The position numbers and the translations under genes were made by a program. Positions 6,326-14,801 of a stretch of 21,634 bases of DNA are shown piece after piece. Under the pieces are notes generated by a model. The model made no database searches. It saw only the letters and a program-made list of their open reading frames with translations, and was not told the origin of the DNA. Numbering within the stretch: the first letter of the stretch is position 1; each line of letters starts with the position of its first letter. The DNA is from Candidatus Eiseniibacteriota bacterium (GTDB lineage Bacteria; Eisenbacteria; RBG-16-71-46; SZUA-252): the NCBI GenBank assembly GCA_016880395.1, contig JAEHDN010000308.1, forward strand, positions 1 through 21,634. The letters run 5' to 3'.

Positions 6326-7212
6326 GTGAGGATGGCGAGGACGGCGGCGCACCAGAGGAGGACGTTGACGAGCGTGGCGCGATCGCGAAGCAGGTGCTCC
6401 GAGGGGTTCCCCCCCTTCTCCTCCGCGTACATCAGGTAGAGATAGCGGAAGATGCCGTAGAGCACGAACGGGATCGTGAGGTAGAGCGGACGCCCGCCGA
6501 ACTTGGCCAGCGTCTCGGGGGCGATCGTGTAGACCGAGTAGGCGAGCACGGTGGCGCTCGTGACGACCGCAACGAGCTGGTCGAGAAGCTTGGCGGTGTA
6601 GGACCCGAGCGCAACGCGATGACGCGAGGCGTCCGCCTCGAGCACCATCAGCTCGTGGCGGCGCTTCCCGATCGCGAGGAAGAGCGCGAGGAAGAACGCG
6701 CACACGAGGAGCCAGGGCGAGAGCTCGATCGATTCCGGGCCGCCCGGGGCGCGGTCCCGCAGGAGCTCCACGCCGGCAGCGGCGCGGACCACGAACCCGA
6801 GCGCAATCGATACGACGTCGAGGAGCACGATTCGCTTCAGCACGAGCGAGTATGCAAGGGTGAGGAAAACGTAGGCGAGCGCCATGGCGCCGAAGCGAGG
6901 CCCGATGAGATAGGACCCGCCGAGCCCGACCGCGAGCAGGAGGACTCCCGCCGCGGTCGCGGCGGGCACCGGAAGACTTCCCGACGCGACCGGGCGGCGG
7001 CGCTTCTCCGGATGCAGCCGGTCCCGCTCCACGTCGAGGACGTCGTTGAGCAGGTACATCCCCGAGACCGCGAGGGAGAAGGTGAAGAAGCCCGCGATCG
7101 CCGGAAGGGTGAACGAGGGATCGAGGATCTTCAACGTGAAGACGAGCCCGGCGAAGAGGACCAGGTTCTTGGTCCACTGGTAGACCCGCATCGACTCGAG
7201 AAGGGGCCTCAT
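6310..7212 (-). CDS. UbiA-family prenyltransferase, probable PRPP:polyprenyl-phosphate phosphoribosyltransferase
   Basis: This 300-residue membrane protein has about eight to nine hydrophobic helices. The first UbiA aspartate motif is N56-D57-V-L-D60-V-E-R-D64, followed by HPEKRRRPVASG. The N-terminal RVYQWTKNLVLF, the AIGKRRHEL segment and the IPFVLYGIFRYLYL stretch resemble the decaprenyl-phosphate phosphoribosyltransferase branch (mycobacterial Rv3806c type). That branch transfers phosphoribose from PRPP to a polyprenyl phosphate as a precursor of arabinofuranose lipid donors. The ATG at 7212 overlaps the gmhA stop as ATGA. Family membership is firm; the phosphoribosyl specificity rests on remembered motif similarity and the glycan-gene context. 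Quinone or heme-side-chain prenyltransfer is the less likely alternative. Confidence 0.85.
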   Translation of the reverse strand: MRPLLESMRVYQWTKNLVLFAGLVFTLKILDPSFTLPAIAGFFTFSLAVSGMYLLNDVLDVERDRLHPEKRRRPVASGSLPVPAATAAGVLLLAVGLGGSYLIGPRFGAMALAYVFLTLAYSLVLKRIVLLDVVSIALGFVVRAAAGVELLRDRAPGGPESIELSPWLLVCAFFLALFLAIGKRRHELMVLEADASRHRVALGSYTAKLLDQLVAVVTSATVLAYSVYTIAPETLAKFGGRPLYLTIPFVLYGIFRYLYLMYAEEKGGNPSEHLLRDRATLVNVLLWCAAVLAILTWPRP

Positions 7213-7874
7213 GGACGCGCGCGCGGCCTCCTGGGTTTCGAGTGGAGCGCGGCCTCGGCCCGCTCGCAGCACAGATGCCCCACCACGAGATGAACCTCCT
7301 GGATGCGCGGGGTTTCCCGGCTCGGCACGACCAGGGCGACGTCGCAGCGCCGCGCAAAGGCCGCCCCCGCCGCTCCGGTCATGCCGACCACGGCCATGCC
7401 TCGGCGTCGAGCCGCTCGAATGGCCGCGAGGATGTTCGGAGAGCGACCGCTCGTCGTCATCGCCACGAGGAGGTCCCCCGGCCGCCCGAGCGCCTCGACC
7501 TGCCGGGCGAAGACCTGGGCGAAGCCCAGGTCATTGCCGACCGCGGTGAGGAGCGAGGTGTCCGTTGTCAGGGCGACCGAGGGCAGCGCCTGGCGGTCCA
7601 GCAGAAACCGACCCACCAGCTCCGTCGCAAAGTGCTGCGCCTCGGCGGCGCTGCCGCCGTTCCCGCAGAAGAAGATCGTGTTCCGCCGAGTGGCGGCCCG
7701 CGCGAAGAGGTCCGCCATCGCCTCGATCCGTTCCCCTTCCCGCTCGAGCGTCAGGGCGAGCAGTCGCGCCCCGTCGGCGAGGCCGCGACGGACGCTGCTC
7801 TCCACCGGTGACCGCGTTCGGGCGCGCCGCGCTCCGGCCCCGGTTCGCGACGACCGGGCCACGCGCCGGCTCAC
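7209..7874 (-). CDS. gmhA: SIS-domain phosphoheptose isomerase (sedoheptulose 7-phosphate isomerase)
   Basis: GmhA converts sedoheptulose 7-phosphate to D-glycero-D-manno-heptose 7-phosphate, the first step of ADP-heptose synthesis for the LPS core. The GTG at 7874 overlaps the rfbD stop as GTGA and gives 221 residues. The first 25 or so are Arg-rich and not part of the family, so a later GTG at 7805 is possible. Signatures are FFCGNGGSAAEAQHFATELVGRF (Gly71 onward, Glu85), TTSGRSPNI and RIQEVHLVVGH with His195; Glu85 and His195 correspond to the catalytic pair in E. coli GmhA. The downstream gene overlaps by four bases. DiaA-like SIS proteins are a weaker alternative. Confidence 0.87.
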   Translation of the reverse strand: MSRRVARSSRTGAGARRARTRSPVESSVRRGLADGARLLALTLEREGERIEAMADLFARAATRRNTIFFCGNGGSAAEAQHFATELVGRFLLDRQALPSVALTTDTSLLTAVGNDLGFAQVFARQVEALGRPGDLLVAMTTSGRSPNILAAIRAARRRGMAVVGMTGAAGAAFARRCDVALVVPSRETPRIQEVHLVVGHLCCERAEAALHSKPRRPRARP

Positions 7875-8734
7875 CGCGCCTCCGCCGTCGCGGAGGAGCG
7901 CGCGGTCAGGTAGTGACGCACCGCCTCCTCCCAGGGCCTGAGGTTCTCCCCGGTGAGCGCGCGGAAGCGGGCCCCCGAGAGCACCGAGTATCGCGGGCGC
8001 GGCGCCGGGCGCGGGAACTCCTCGGTCGCGACCGGCGTGATGTCCGCGTGGGTCACCCCGAGCACGCCCGCGATCTCGCGCGCGAATCCATACCAGGTGG
8101 TCTGTCCGGAGTTGGTGGCGTGCACGATCCCCTGCGCGCCGCGCCGGAGGAGCAGCTCGATCGCGTGCGCGAGATCGCGGGCGTATGTAGGCGATCCGCG
8201 CTGGTCGACCACAACCCGGAGCGGCGCCCCCTGGGCCAGCTTTCCCGCGATCGTGTCGACGAAGTTCCGTCCGCCCGCACCGAAGAGCCACGACGTGCGC
8301 ACGATCAGATAGGGCGCGCCCGAGGCCGCGACCGCCTCCTCGCCAGCAAGCTTCGAGCGGCCGTACACGCTCCGCGGGCCCGTCGGGTCCTCCTCGAGGT
8401 AGGGGGAGGCCTTCGTTCCGTCAAAGACGTAGTCGCTGCTCACGTAGACGAGCGTCGCGCCGCGCTCCCGCGCGAGCGCGCCCATGTGGCGCGTCGCGTC
8501 GCGGTTGGAGCGGAAGGCGAGGTCGCTCTCGCTCTCGCAGCGATCGACGTCGGTCATGGCGGCCGCGTGGACCACGGCGTCGAAGGTGAGCCCGCGCGCG
8601 GCGACTTCGACCTGCGCGGCGTCGGTGAGGTCGGCCTCCTCGCGTCCCCAGAGGAGGAGCGTGTGCGAATCACCCAGCCGCTCCGCGATGGCGTGGCCGA
8701 GGATGCCGTTGGCACCCGTGACGAGGAGGCGCAT
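7871..8734 (-). CDS. rfbD: dTDP-4-dehydrorhamnose reductase (RmlD family)
   Basis: RmlD reduces dTDP-4-keto-L-rhamnose to dTDP-L-rhamnose with NAD(P)H, the last step of dTDP-rhamnose synthesis. The 287 residues form a short-chain dehydrogenase fold: nucleotide-binding GANGILG (7-13), DVDRCE, VSSDYVFDG (99-106) and catalytic Tyr124/Lys128 in YGRSK. C-terminal features are VVVDQRGSPTYARDLA and the RPRYSVL segment typical of RmlD. It starts 7 nt after the rfbA stop and overlaps gmhA by four bases. The rmlB and rmlC partners are not in the window, so the product could be rhamnose or a related dTDP-deoxysugar. Confidence 0.93.
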   Translation of the reverse strand: MRLLVTGANGILGHAIAERLGDSHTLLLWGREEADLTDAAQVEVAARGLTFDAVVHAAAMTDVDRCESESDLAFRSNRDATRHMGALARERGATLVYVSSDYVFDGTKASPYLEEDPTGPRSVYGRSKLAGEEAVAASGAPYLIVRTSWLFGAGGRNFVDTIAGKLAQGAPLRVVVDQRGSPTYARDLAHAIELLLRRGAQGIVHATNSGQTTWYGFAREIAGVLGVTHADITPVATEEFPRPAPRPRYSVLSGARFRALTGENLRPWEEAVRHYLTARSSATAEAR

Positions 8735-8741
8735 GCCCCGG

Positions 8742-9806
8742 CTAGAGGACGTCCACCGAGCTCGCGTCCCCGACCATGAAACGGTAGGCCGAGGGCTTCC
8801 GACGGGAGCGCTGGATGCGAACTTCCTTGCCGATCAAGCTGGCCTCGATCCGCACCGGGATGTCCTCGATCGTGCAGCGTTCCAGGACGATCGAGTGTTC
8901 GATCTCGCTGTTCCGGATCTTGACGTCGTCGTAGATCGAGGTGAAGGGCCCGATGTAGGCGTTCTCGATCCGGCAGCGCTCGCCCACGCAGAGCGGCCCC
9001 CGGAGGAGCGAGTTCGTCACGACGCTCCCCTTCCCGACCACGACGTCCCCCTCGATCCGCGTGTCCGCGTCGGCCGTCCCGTGGATGGCGCGCTTGGCGC
9101 GCGAGAGGACCATCCGGTTCGCCTCGAGAATGTCCTCGAGCTTTCCCGTGTCCTTCCACCAGCCCCCGATCACGTGATGATGGACGACGCGCCCCTGGTC
9201 GATCAGGTACTGGATCGCGTCCGTGATCTCCAGCTCGTTCCGGAAGGAGGGCTTGATCGCGTCGACCGCCTCGAAGATGGTCGCGTCGAACATGTAGACC
9301 CCGACGAGCGCGAGATCGGAGCGGGGCTGCTTGGGCTTCTCGACGAGCCGCACGATCCGGTTCCCGTCCAGCTCGGCCACGCCGAACTCCTCGGGATGTG
9401 GCACCTTGGCGAGGAGGATCTGGCTGTTCGGGTGGTCCCGGCGGAACTCCTCGACCAGCGGCGTGATGCCGTCGAGGATCAGGTTGTCGCCGAGATACAT
9501 GACGAACGAGTCGTCCTTCAGGAAGTCGTGCGAGACCTTCACCGCGTGCGCAAGGCCGAGCGGCGCCTGCTGTCGGATGTAGGTGACCTTGACACCGAAC
9601 GCCGACCCGTCGCCGACCGCCGCGCGGATCTCGGGCTCCGTGTCCCCCACGACGATGCCGACGTCGGTCACCCCCGCGTCCCGGATCGCCTCGATGCCGT
9701 AGAAGAGGATCGGCTTGTTGGCGATCGGCACGAGCTGCTTTGCGCTCGTGTGCGTGATCGGCCGGAGCCGGGTTCCCTTGCCGCCGCTCAGAATGAGCGC
9801 CTTCAT
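8742..9806 (-). CDS. rfbA: Glucose-1-phosphate thymidylyltransferase, long form
   Basis: The enzyme activates glucose 1-phosphate with dTTP to dTDP-glucose, the entry to dTDP-deoxysugars. The 354 residues start with the nucleotidyltransferase signature GGKGTRLRPIT (8-18), followed by AKQLVPIANKP, YLGDNLI, EEFGVAELDG, VEKPKQP and WWKDTGKLEDILEAN. The C-terminal third (about residue 245 onward) is a left-handed beta-helix of hexapeptide-like repeats. Length and tail match the long form rather than the 290-residue RmlA of E. coli. The ATG at 9806 overlaps the alaS stop (ATGA) and has GGGAGGG at 5 nt spacing. Some long-form members act on other sugar phosphates, so the exact substrate is inferred. 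Confidence 0.93.
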   Translation of the reverse strand: MKALILSGGKGTRLRPITHTSAKQLVPIANKPILFYGIEAIRDAGVTDVGIVVGDTEPEIRAAVGDGSAFGVKVTYIRQQAPLGLAHAVKVSHDFLKDDSFVMYLGDNLILDGITPLVEEFRRDHPNSQILLAKVPHPEEFGVAELDGNRIVRLVEKPKQPRSDLALVGVYMFDATIFEAVDAIKPSFRNELEITDAIQYLIDQGRVVHHHVIGGWWKDTGKLEDILEANRMVLSRAKRAIHGTADADTRIEGDVVVGKGSVVTNSLLRGPLCVGERCRIENAYIGPFTSIYDDVKIRNSEIEHSIVLERCTIEDIPVRIEASLIGKEVRIQRSRRKPSAYRFMVGDASSVDVL

Positions 9807-12466
9807 CGATTCCCTCCCGTTGGCTGCTCGAGACGCTCCTTCGCGAAGGCGCCCCCCCGGTCCAGGACCTCGTGCACGCGCGATGCGTCCTTGGCTCCCG
9901 CGACCGCCAGCTCCCGCTTGCCTCCTCCCTTGCCTCCCACCACCGACACGGCATCGCGCACCCAGGCGTCCGCCGGAAGCCGGTCGACCGCCTCGGCGCC
10001 GACCGCGGCCGCCACCGAGAGCTTGCCGTCGATCACCGCCGCGAGAAGGCCGCCGCCGCGCGGAAGGCCCTGCCGCACGAGATCGCTCGCCTCGCGCAGC
10101 TCCTCCACGCCCGATGCCTCCACCAGAGCCAGCACGATGGGCGGCTCCCCGCCCTGCGCGGCCCGCACCAGCTCGGCCACGCGCGTGCGGAGTTGATCCT
10201 TCCCCTGACGGCTTCGCTCCTCCTGGAGCCGCTTCGTCTCCTCCTGCAGCGTGACGAGCCGCGCGGCGATCTGCTCCCTCGGCGCGCCGAGGCGCGAAGC
10301 GAGCTCGCGCAGGAGCGCGCGGTCGCGCTCGGCGTGCGCGTAGGCGAGGGTCCCGGTGACCGCCTCGATCCGGCGCGTGCCCGCGGCGATCGCGGCCTCG
10401 GACTCGACCCGGAAGTAGCCGATCTCCCCCGTCCGCCGCACGTGGCAGCCGCCGCACAGCTCGCGGCTGTACTCGTCCACGATGACCTGCCGCACCCGCT
10501 CGCCGTACTTCTCCCCGAAGAGCGCCATGGCGCCTTTTGCCTGCGCTTCCTGGAGCGAGGTGACCTCGGTCCGAACCTCGAAATCCGCGAGCACGCGCTC
10601 GTTGACCGCGCTCTCGATCGCGTGGACGTCCTCGGGGGTGAGCGGTTTCCCGTGAGAGAAGTCGAACCGGAGCCGGTCGGGCGCGACGAGCGAGCCCGCC
10701 TGCTTCAAATGCGTGCCGAGCCGGGCGCGGAGCGCCGCGTGGAGGAGGTGGGTCGCGGTGTGGTTGCGTTGCGTGGCCGCGCGCTTCTCCGCGTCGACCA
10801 CGGCGCGATATGGACCCGCGCCCGCGGAGCCCTGCGCCACCTCGGCGCGGTGCACGATGGCGTCGCCGTCGCGGTAGGTGTCGCGCACGCGGAGGCGCGA
10901 CCCCGATTCGTCGCCCGCCGCGAGGAGCCAGCCGGTGTCGCCGACCTGCCCGCCGCCTTCGGGATAGAAGGGTGTGCGGTCGAGCGTCAGCTCCACCTCG
11001 CGCGGGGCGCCGTCGCCCCCTCCGACCTCCCGGAGGGAGCGGATCGACACGCCGTCGAGCGCCCACGCGTCGTAGCCCACGAACGCGGAATGCGGCCCCT
11101 CGGTGAGCGTCTGCCAGGGTCCCGCATCGGCCCGGCGCGTCTCGAACCGGCCCGCCTTGCGCGCGCGCTCGCGCTGCTCCTGCATGGCCGCCTCGTAGCC
11201 GGCCTCGTCCACCCCGAGCCCGCGCTCCCTCGCCATCTCCACCGTGAGGTCGAGCGGGAATCCGAACGTGTCGTAGAGCTGGAAGGCGACCGCGCCCGGG
11301 AAGGTCGTCTCGCGGCGCTTCTCGAGCGTGGCCGCGGTCTCCTCGAAGCGCGCGACCCCCTGTTCGAGTGTCTCCGCGAAGCGGGACTCCTCCTCGCGGA
11401 TCGCGTCCGCGACGATGCCCTCCTCGCGCTTCAGATAGCCGTACTCCTCGTAGACGCTCATCTGCGCCACGACGGTCGGGACCAGCCGCGCGAGGAAGGG
11501 TCCCTGGATCCCAACGTCCCGGCCGAAGCGGGCCGCGCGGCGGAGGAGGCGGCGCACGACGTAGCCTCGTCCCTCGTTGGAGGGACGTACACCTTCGGCA
11601 ATCGTGAAGACGAGCGCTCGCGCGTGGTCGGTGATCACCCGCACGGCCCGGCGTCCGCGCTCCGTCCCTGCGTCCGCGGCGCTCCCCATGCGGCGCACCG
11701 CGTCGCCAATGGGCGCGAGCAGGTCGTTGTCCTGGACCGAGGGCGAGCCCTGGATGATCATCGCCAGGCGCTCGAGCCCCATGCCGGTGTCGATGCCGCG
11801 ATTGGCGAGCGGCTGGCGCTCCCCGCTCGGCAGCTGGTCGAACTGGGGGAAGACGAGGTTCCAGAACTCGAGGTAGCGCTCGCAATCGCATCCCGGAGCG
11901 CACGCCGGCCGCTGGCAGCCTGCGCCCGGGCCCTGGTCCCAGTAGATCTCGGAGCTGGGACCGCACGCGCCTGTGCCGCCGGCCGGGCCCCAGAAGTTGT
12001 CCTTCTCGCCGAGCCGCGTGATCCGGTCCGCGCCGAGGCCAATGTGCTTCGCCCAGAGATCGAAGGCTTCGTCGTCGTCCATGTAGACCGAAGGCCAGAG
12101 CCGCTCCTTCGGCATGCCGAGCACCTGGGTCGAGAACTCCCAGGCCCACTCGATCGCCTCCTTCTTGAAGTAGTCTCCAAAGGAGAAGTTGCCGAGCATC
12201 TCGAAGAAGGTCGCGTGGCGCACCGTCTGTCCCACCTGCTCCACATCGGTGAGCCGGAGGCAGCGCTGCACCGTCACCGCGCGGCGCGTGGGGGGCGGCA
12301 GCGGCGACGAGAAGTAGGGCTTGAACGGCACCATGCCTGCCGACGTGAAGAGGAGCGTGGGGTCGTCGAGCGGGACGAGAGGAGCCTGGGGCAGGTGCGG
12401 ATGCCCCCGCTCGACGAAGAAGTCGAGGAAGAGCCGCCGGAGCTCGTTGCTGGTCGCTCGTTTCAC
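9803..12466 (-). CDS. alaS: Alanyl-tRNA synthetase
   Basis: AlaRS charges tRNA-Ala and edits mischarged Ser/Gly. The 887 residues are full length. The N-terminal catalytic domain shows LLFTSAGMVPFKPYF, RHATFFEMLGNFSFGDYFKK, NLVFPQFD and GIDTGMGLERLAM. A Cys-rich insertion (C-x4-C-x3-C-x-C) precedes EFWNL. The editing domain carries the zinc motif HTATH and CGGCH, with Cys in place of the common Thr in CGGTH. The C-terminal DHHA1/C-Ala region contains VVGGKGGGKRELAVAGA. The GTG at 12466 lies 10 nt after recX. The conserved recA-recX-alaS order supports one transcript, and rfbA overlaps the stop. A tRNA-Ala(CGC) gene with the G3:U70 identity pair lies at 20789-20864. Confidence 0.98.
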   Translation of the reverse strand: MKRATSNELRRLFLDFFVERGHPHLPQAPLVPLDDPTLLFTSAGMVPFKPYFSSPLPPPTRRAVTVQRCLRLTDVEQVGQTVRHATFFEMLGNFSFGDYFKKEAIEWAWEFSTQVLGMPKERLWPSVYMDDDEAFDLWAKHIGLGADRITRLGEKDNFWGPAGGTGACGPSSEIYWDQGPGAGCQRPACAPGCDCERYLEFWNLVFPQFDQLPSGERQPLANRGIDTGMGLERLAMIIQGSPSVQDNDLLAPIGDAVRRMGSAADAGTERGRRAVRVITDHARALVFTIAEGVRPSNEGRGYVVRRLLRRAARFGRDVGIQGPFLARLVPTVVAQMSVYEEYGYLKREEGIVADAIREEESRFAETLEQGVARFEETAATLEKRRETTFPGAVAFQLYDTFGFPLDLTVEMARERGLGVDEAGYEAAMQEQRERARKAGRFETRRADAGPWQTLTEGPHSAFVGYDAWALDGVSIRSLREVGGGDGAPREVELTLDRTPFYPEGGGQVGDTGWLLAAGDESGSRLRVRDTYRDGDAIVHRAEVAQGSAGAGPYRAVVDAEKRAATQRNHTATHLLHAALRARLGTHLKQAGSLVAPDRLRFDFSHGKPLTPEDVHAIESAVNERVLADFEVRTEVTSLQEAQAKGAMALFGEKYGERVRQVIVDEYSRELCGGCHVRRTGEIGYFRVESEAAIAAGTRRIEAVTGTLAYAHAERDRALLRELASRLGAPREQIAARLVTLQEETKRLQEERSRQGKDQLRTRVAELVRAAQGGEPPIVLALVEASGVEELREASDLVRQGLPRGGGLLAAVIDGKLSVAAAVGAEAVDRLPADAWVRDAVSVVGGKGGGKRELAVAGAKDASRVHEVLDRGGAFAKERLEQPTGGNR

Positions 12467-12476
12467 GTGGTCCGGG

Positions 12477-13001
12477 TCACTCCGTGGTTTCGGTCCCGGC
12501 CGGGATCAGGTCCCGCACCAGGCCCCAGTCGAATCCGCGCCGCACGAGCGCGCCCATCATCCGTCGCGCGGCCTCGAGATCCCCTGCCCGGCGCGTGGCC
12601 CCCGCCCGGCGAGCGATCTGCGCGAGCGCCGCGCGCGCGCGCCCCTCTTCCTGGTCGAGGGCGCGCTCGACCAGATCCGGGTCCTCGCCGAGAAGCTGGT
12701 CCAGCTCCTCGATCAGGACCGTCGGAACGCCGCGTCGCTTCAGGGTGGCCACGAGGAGCCGCCGCCCCTGCGGCCGGCGCGGCACCTCGGAGTGCAGGTA
12801 CGCGCGCACGAACGCGCGGTCGTCCAGGAGCGACACGCGGCGAAGGCGCTCGAGAGCGCCCTCCACCGCGTGCGGGACGAATCCGCGCGTCAACAATCGA
12901 TCACGGATCTCACGCTCCGTGCGGGGCGCTTGCCCCAGCATGCGGAGCGCGGCGTCCTTGGCCGCATCCTCGGACGCCGCCCGGTCCGGCCGGACCGGCA
13001 T
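12477..13001 (-). CDS. recX: RecX regulatory protein
   Basis: RecX binds RecA filaments and limits recombinase activity. The 174 residues are built of repeated three-helix units: APRTEREIRDRLLTRGF, then LERLRRVSLLDDRAFVRAY, RRPQGRRLLVATLKRRGV and LVRRGFDWGLVRDLI. This is the RecX pattern with its conserved LLDDxxFA-like segment. The ATG at 13001 is 3 nt after the recA stop, the classical recA-recX arrangement, which implies cotranscription and coupling. It has a basic, Ala-rich composition like its neighbours. Confidence 0.94.
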   Translation of the reverse strand: MPVRPDRAASEDAAKDAALRMLGQAPRTEREIRDRLLTRGFVPHAVEGALERLRRVSLLDDRAFVRAYLHSEVPRRPQGRRLLVATLKRRGVPTVLIEELDQLLGEDPDLVERALDQEEGRARAALAQIARRAGATRRAGDLEAARRMMGALVRRGFDWGLVRDLIPAGTETTE

Positions 13002-13004
13002 GGC

Positions 13005-14096
13005 TCAGATACGGACCCGGCGCTCCCCGCGGGCTTCGGGCGTGGCCGCCACCGGCTCGGCCCCGTCCTCGGAAGCGCGCGTCAGGCCCAGGGCGTCGCG
13101 GAGCTTGGTCTCGAGCTCCGAGGCCGCGTCCGGATGCTCCTTCAGCCACATGCGGGCGTTCTCACGCCCCTGGCCGATTCGCTCCTCGCCGTAGGAGAAC
13201 CAGGTGCCGCTCTTCTGCACGAGGTTCCGGTCGACAGCGAGGTCGAGGAGCTCGCCGTGGCGGGAGATCCCCTCGTTGTAGAGGATGTCGAACTCGCCTT
13301 CCTTGAAGGGAGCAGCGACCTTGTTCTTCACGACCTTCACCTTCACGCGGCTGCCGATGACGACGTCGCCTTCCTTGATCGCGCCGATCCGGCGGATGTC
13401 CATGCGCACGGAAGCGTAGAACTTGAGCGCGCGGCCTCCGGTGGTGGTCTCCGGATTGCCGAACATCACGCCGATCTGCATGCGGATCTGGTTGATGAAG
13501 ATGACGGTCGTCTTGGACTTGGAAATCGTGCCGGTCAGCTTCCGGAGGGCCTGCGACATGAGGCGCGCCTGGAGCCCCATGTGCGAATCGCCCATCTCGC
13601 CCTCGATCTCGGCCTTCGGCACGAGCGCCGCCACCGAGTCGATGACGATGACGTCGACCGCGCCGCTTCGCACCAGGTGCTCGGCGATCTCGAGCGCCTC
13701 CTCGCCCGTGTCGGGCTGGGCCACATGGAGGCTCTCGATGTCCACGCCGAGCCGGTGCGCGTACTTCGCGTCGAGCGCGTGCTCGGCGTCGATGAAGACC
13801 GCGTTTCCGCCGGCCTTCTGGGCCTGGGCGATGATGGTGAGCGCGAGCGTCGTCTTGCCGGACGATTCCGGCCCGTAGATCTCGATGACGCGGCCTCGCG
13901 GCACGCCCCCGATGCCGAGCGCGGCGTCCAGCGCGATCGAGCCTGTCGGAATCGAGTCGATCTGCACGCGCGCCGATTCCTCGCCGAGCTTCATGATCGC
14001 GCCCTTGCCGAACTGGCGCTCGATCTGCTGCACGGCGAGCTCCAGCGCCTTCGAGCGCTCCTTGCTCGTTTCCCGGGTGGTCGGATTCCCTGCCAT
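13005..14096 (-). CDS. recA: Recombinase RecA
   Basis: RecA forms ATP-dependent filaments on single-stranded DNA for homologous recombination and drives LexA cleavage. The 363 residues include QIERQFGKGAIMKLG, Walker A GPESSGKT (75-82), FIDAEHALD, Walker B VDVIVIDSVAAL, loop L1 around GDSHMGLQARLMSQALRKL, FINQIRMQIGVMFGNPETTTGG and the RRIGAIKEGD segment. The tail is less acidic than in E. coli RecA and ends basic (GERRVRI). The ATG at 14096 has AGGGGGA about 8 nt upstream; an upstream in-frame start at 14132 lacks conserved sequence. An 84-bp gap separates it from thpR. I found no clear LexA box of the CTGT-N8-ACAG or GAAC-N4-GTTC type there. Confidence 0.98.
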   Translation of the reverse strand: MAGNPTTRETSKERSKALELAVQQIERQFGKGAIMKLGEESARVQIDSIPTGSIALDAALGIGGVPRGRVIEIYGPESSGKTTLALTIIAQAQKAGGNAVFIDAEHALDAKYAHRLGVDIESLHVAQPDTGEEALEIAEHLVRSGAVDVIVIDSVAALVPKAEIEGEMGDSHMGLQARLMSQALRKLTGTISKSKTTVIFINQIRMQIGVMFGNPETTTGGRALKFYASVRMDIRRIGAIKEGDVVIGSRVKVKVVKNKVAAPFKEGEFDILYNEGISRHGELLDLAVDRNLVQKSGTWFSYGEERIGQGRENARMWLKEHPDAASELETKLRDALGLTRASEDGAEPVAATPEARGERRVRI

Positions 14097-14180
14097 GTCG
14101 CAATTCCCCCTGATCTGGTTCTGGCGATCCATACCGGGACGCCGGGTTCGGGTCGGGGCGAAGCTGGATGTTTTGTGGTT

Positions 14181-14801
14181 TTAGGGCTCCAGGCTCGTGC
14201 CGGTCTGCGGCGGAGTCGGGGCGATGCCGCCCGGCGGCCGGAGGCGAACCTCCGTGAGCGCAGTATAGCGGGCGCCGGCCGGATGCAGGTCACTTTTCAT
14301 CACGTCGATCCGGTCGAGAAGTCCGGCTGCTGGCCGGGGCGGAATCGCCGCCTCGCGGACCGCTTCCAGGCCGCGCGCCCCCTCGCGCACGCGGGCCAGC
14401 GTGAGGTGGGGGCGGAACGGCTTGTCGGGGGGACCGAACCCACCCCGGCGGAGCGCGTCGTTCACGCTCTTGCCAAGAGCCTCCACCTCGGCGCGCCCCT
14501 CCGAGAACCCGAGCCAGAGCACGCGCGGACGCGCGAGGTTCGGGAAAGCGCCCAGCTCCCCCAGCCTGGCCGCCTGAGCGGTGAGGGTCGAGGCCGCCTC
14601 GGTCACCTGGTCGCAGACGCGGCGCACTCCGGAATCGCCGAGGTCCCCCAGGAAGCGGATCGTCAGGTGGAAGTTCTCCGGCCGGATCCAGGACACCCCC
14701 GAGGTCTTCGGGGCCAGATTCCGCACGAGCTCCGCCAGGTACGCCATCCAGTCCTCCGGAAGGAGGAGCGCGACGAAGGTGCGGGTGAGATCCCCGCTCA
14801 C
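14181..14801 (-). CDS. thpR: RNA 2',3'-cyclic phosphodiesterase (2H/LigT family)
   Basis: ThpR hydrolyses 2',3'-cyclic phosphate RNA ends and is a 2H phosphoesterase. With the GTG at 14801 the protein has 206 residues, close to the family's 175-200. It carries both catalytic HxT motifs: FHLTIRFLG (His45) and RPHLTLAR (His132). The N-terminal RTFVALLLPEDW is typical of the family. The GTG overlaps the cinA stop as GTGA, which fixes the start; upstream in-frame residues are a cinA shadow. The cinA-thpR-recA neighbourhood is recurrent in several phyla. The physiological RNA substrate is uncertain. Confidence 0.94.
   Translation of the reverse strand: MSGDLTRTFVALLLPEDWMAYLAELVRNLAPKTSGVSWIRPENFHLTIRFLGDLGDSGVRRVCDQVTEAASTLTAQAARLGELGAFPNLARPRVLWLGFSEGRAEVEALGKSVNDALRRGGFGPPDKPFRPHLTLARVREGARGLEAVREAAIPPRPAAGLLDRIDVMKSDLHPAGARYTALTEVRLRPPGGIAPTPPQTGTSLEP

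Noticed and set aside
5411..7357. Apparent 648-residue fusion upstream of IspE
   Set aside because: The region above 6325 is the ubiA-like gene read out of frame; IspE similarity begins only after the GTG at 6325.
8742..12149. Apparent 1135-residue minus-strand protein ending in RfbA
   Set aside because: Only the part from 9806 down is real; the upstream part is alaS read in another frame. The ATGA overlap and strong ribosome-binding site at 9806 give the true start.
9872..13306. Very long plus-strand open frame opposite alaS, recX and part of recA
   Set aside because: It is antisense to well-identified genes, is rich in Arg, Pro and Ala, and shows no recognisable domain. High GC suppresses stop codons and creates such shadows.
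14097..14180. LexA (SOS) box upstream of recA
   Set aside because: No CTGT-N8-ACAG or GAAC-N4-GTTC palindrome was found; only half-sites such as GAACC occur. A lineage-specific box cannot be excluded.
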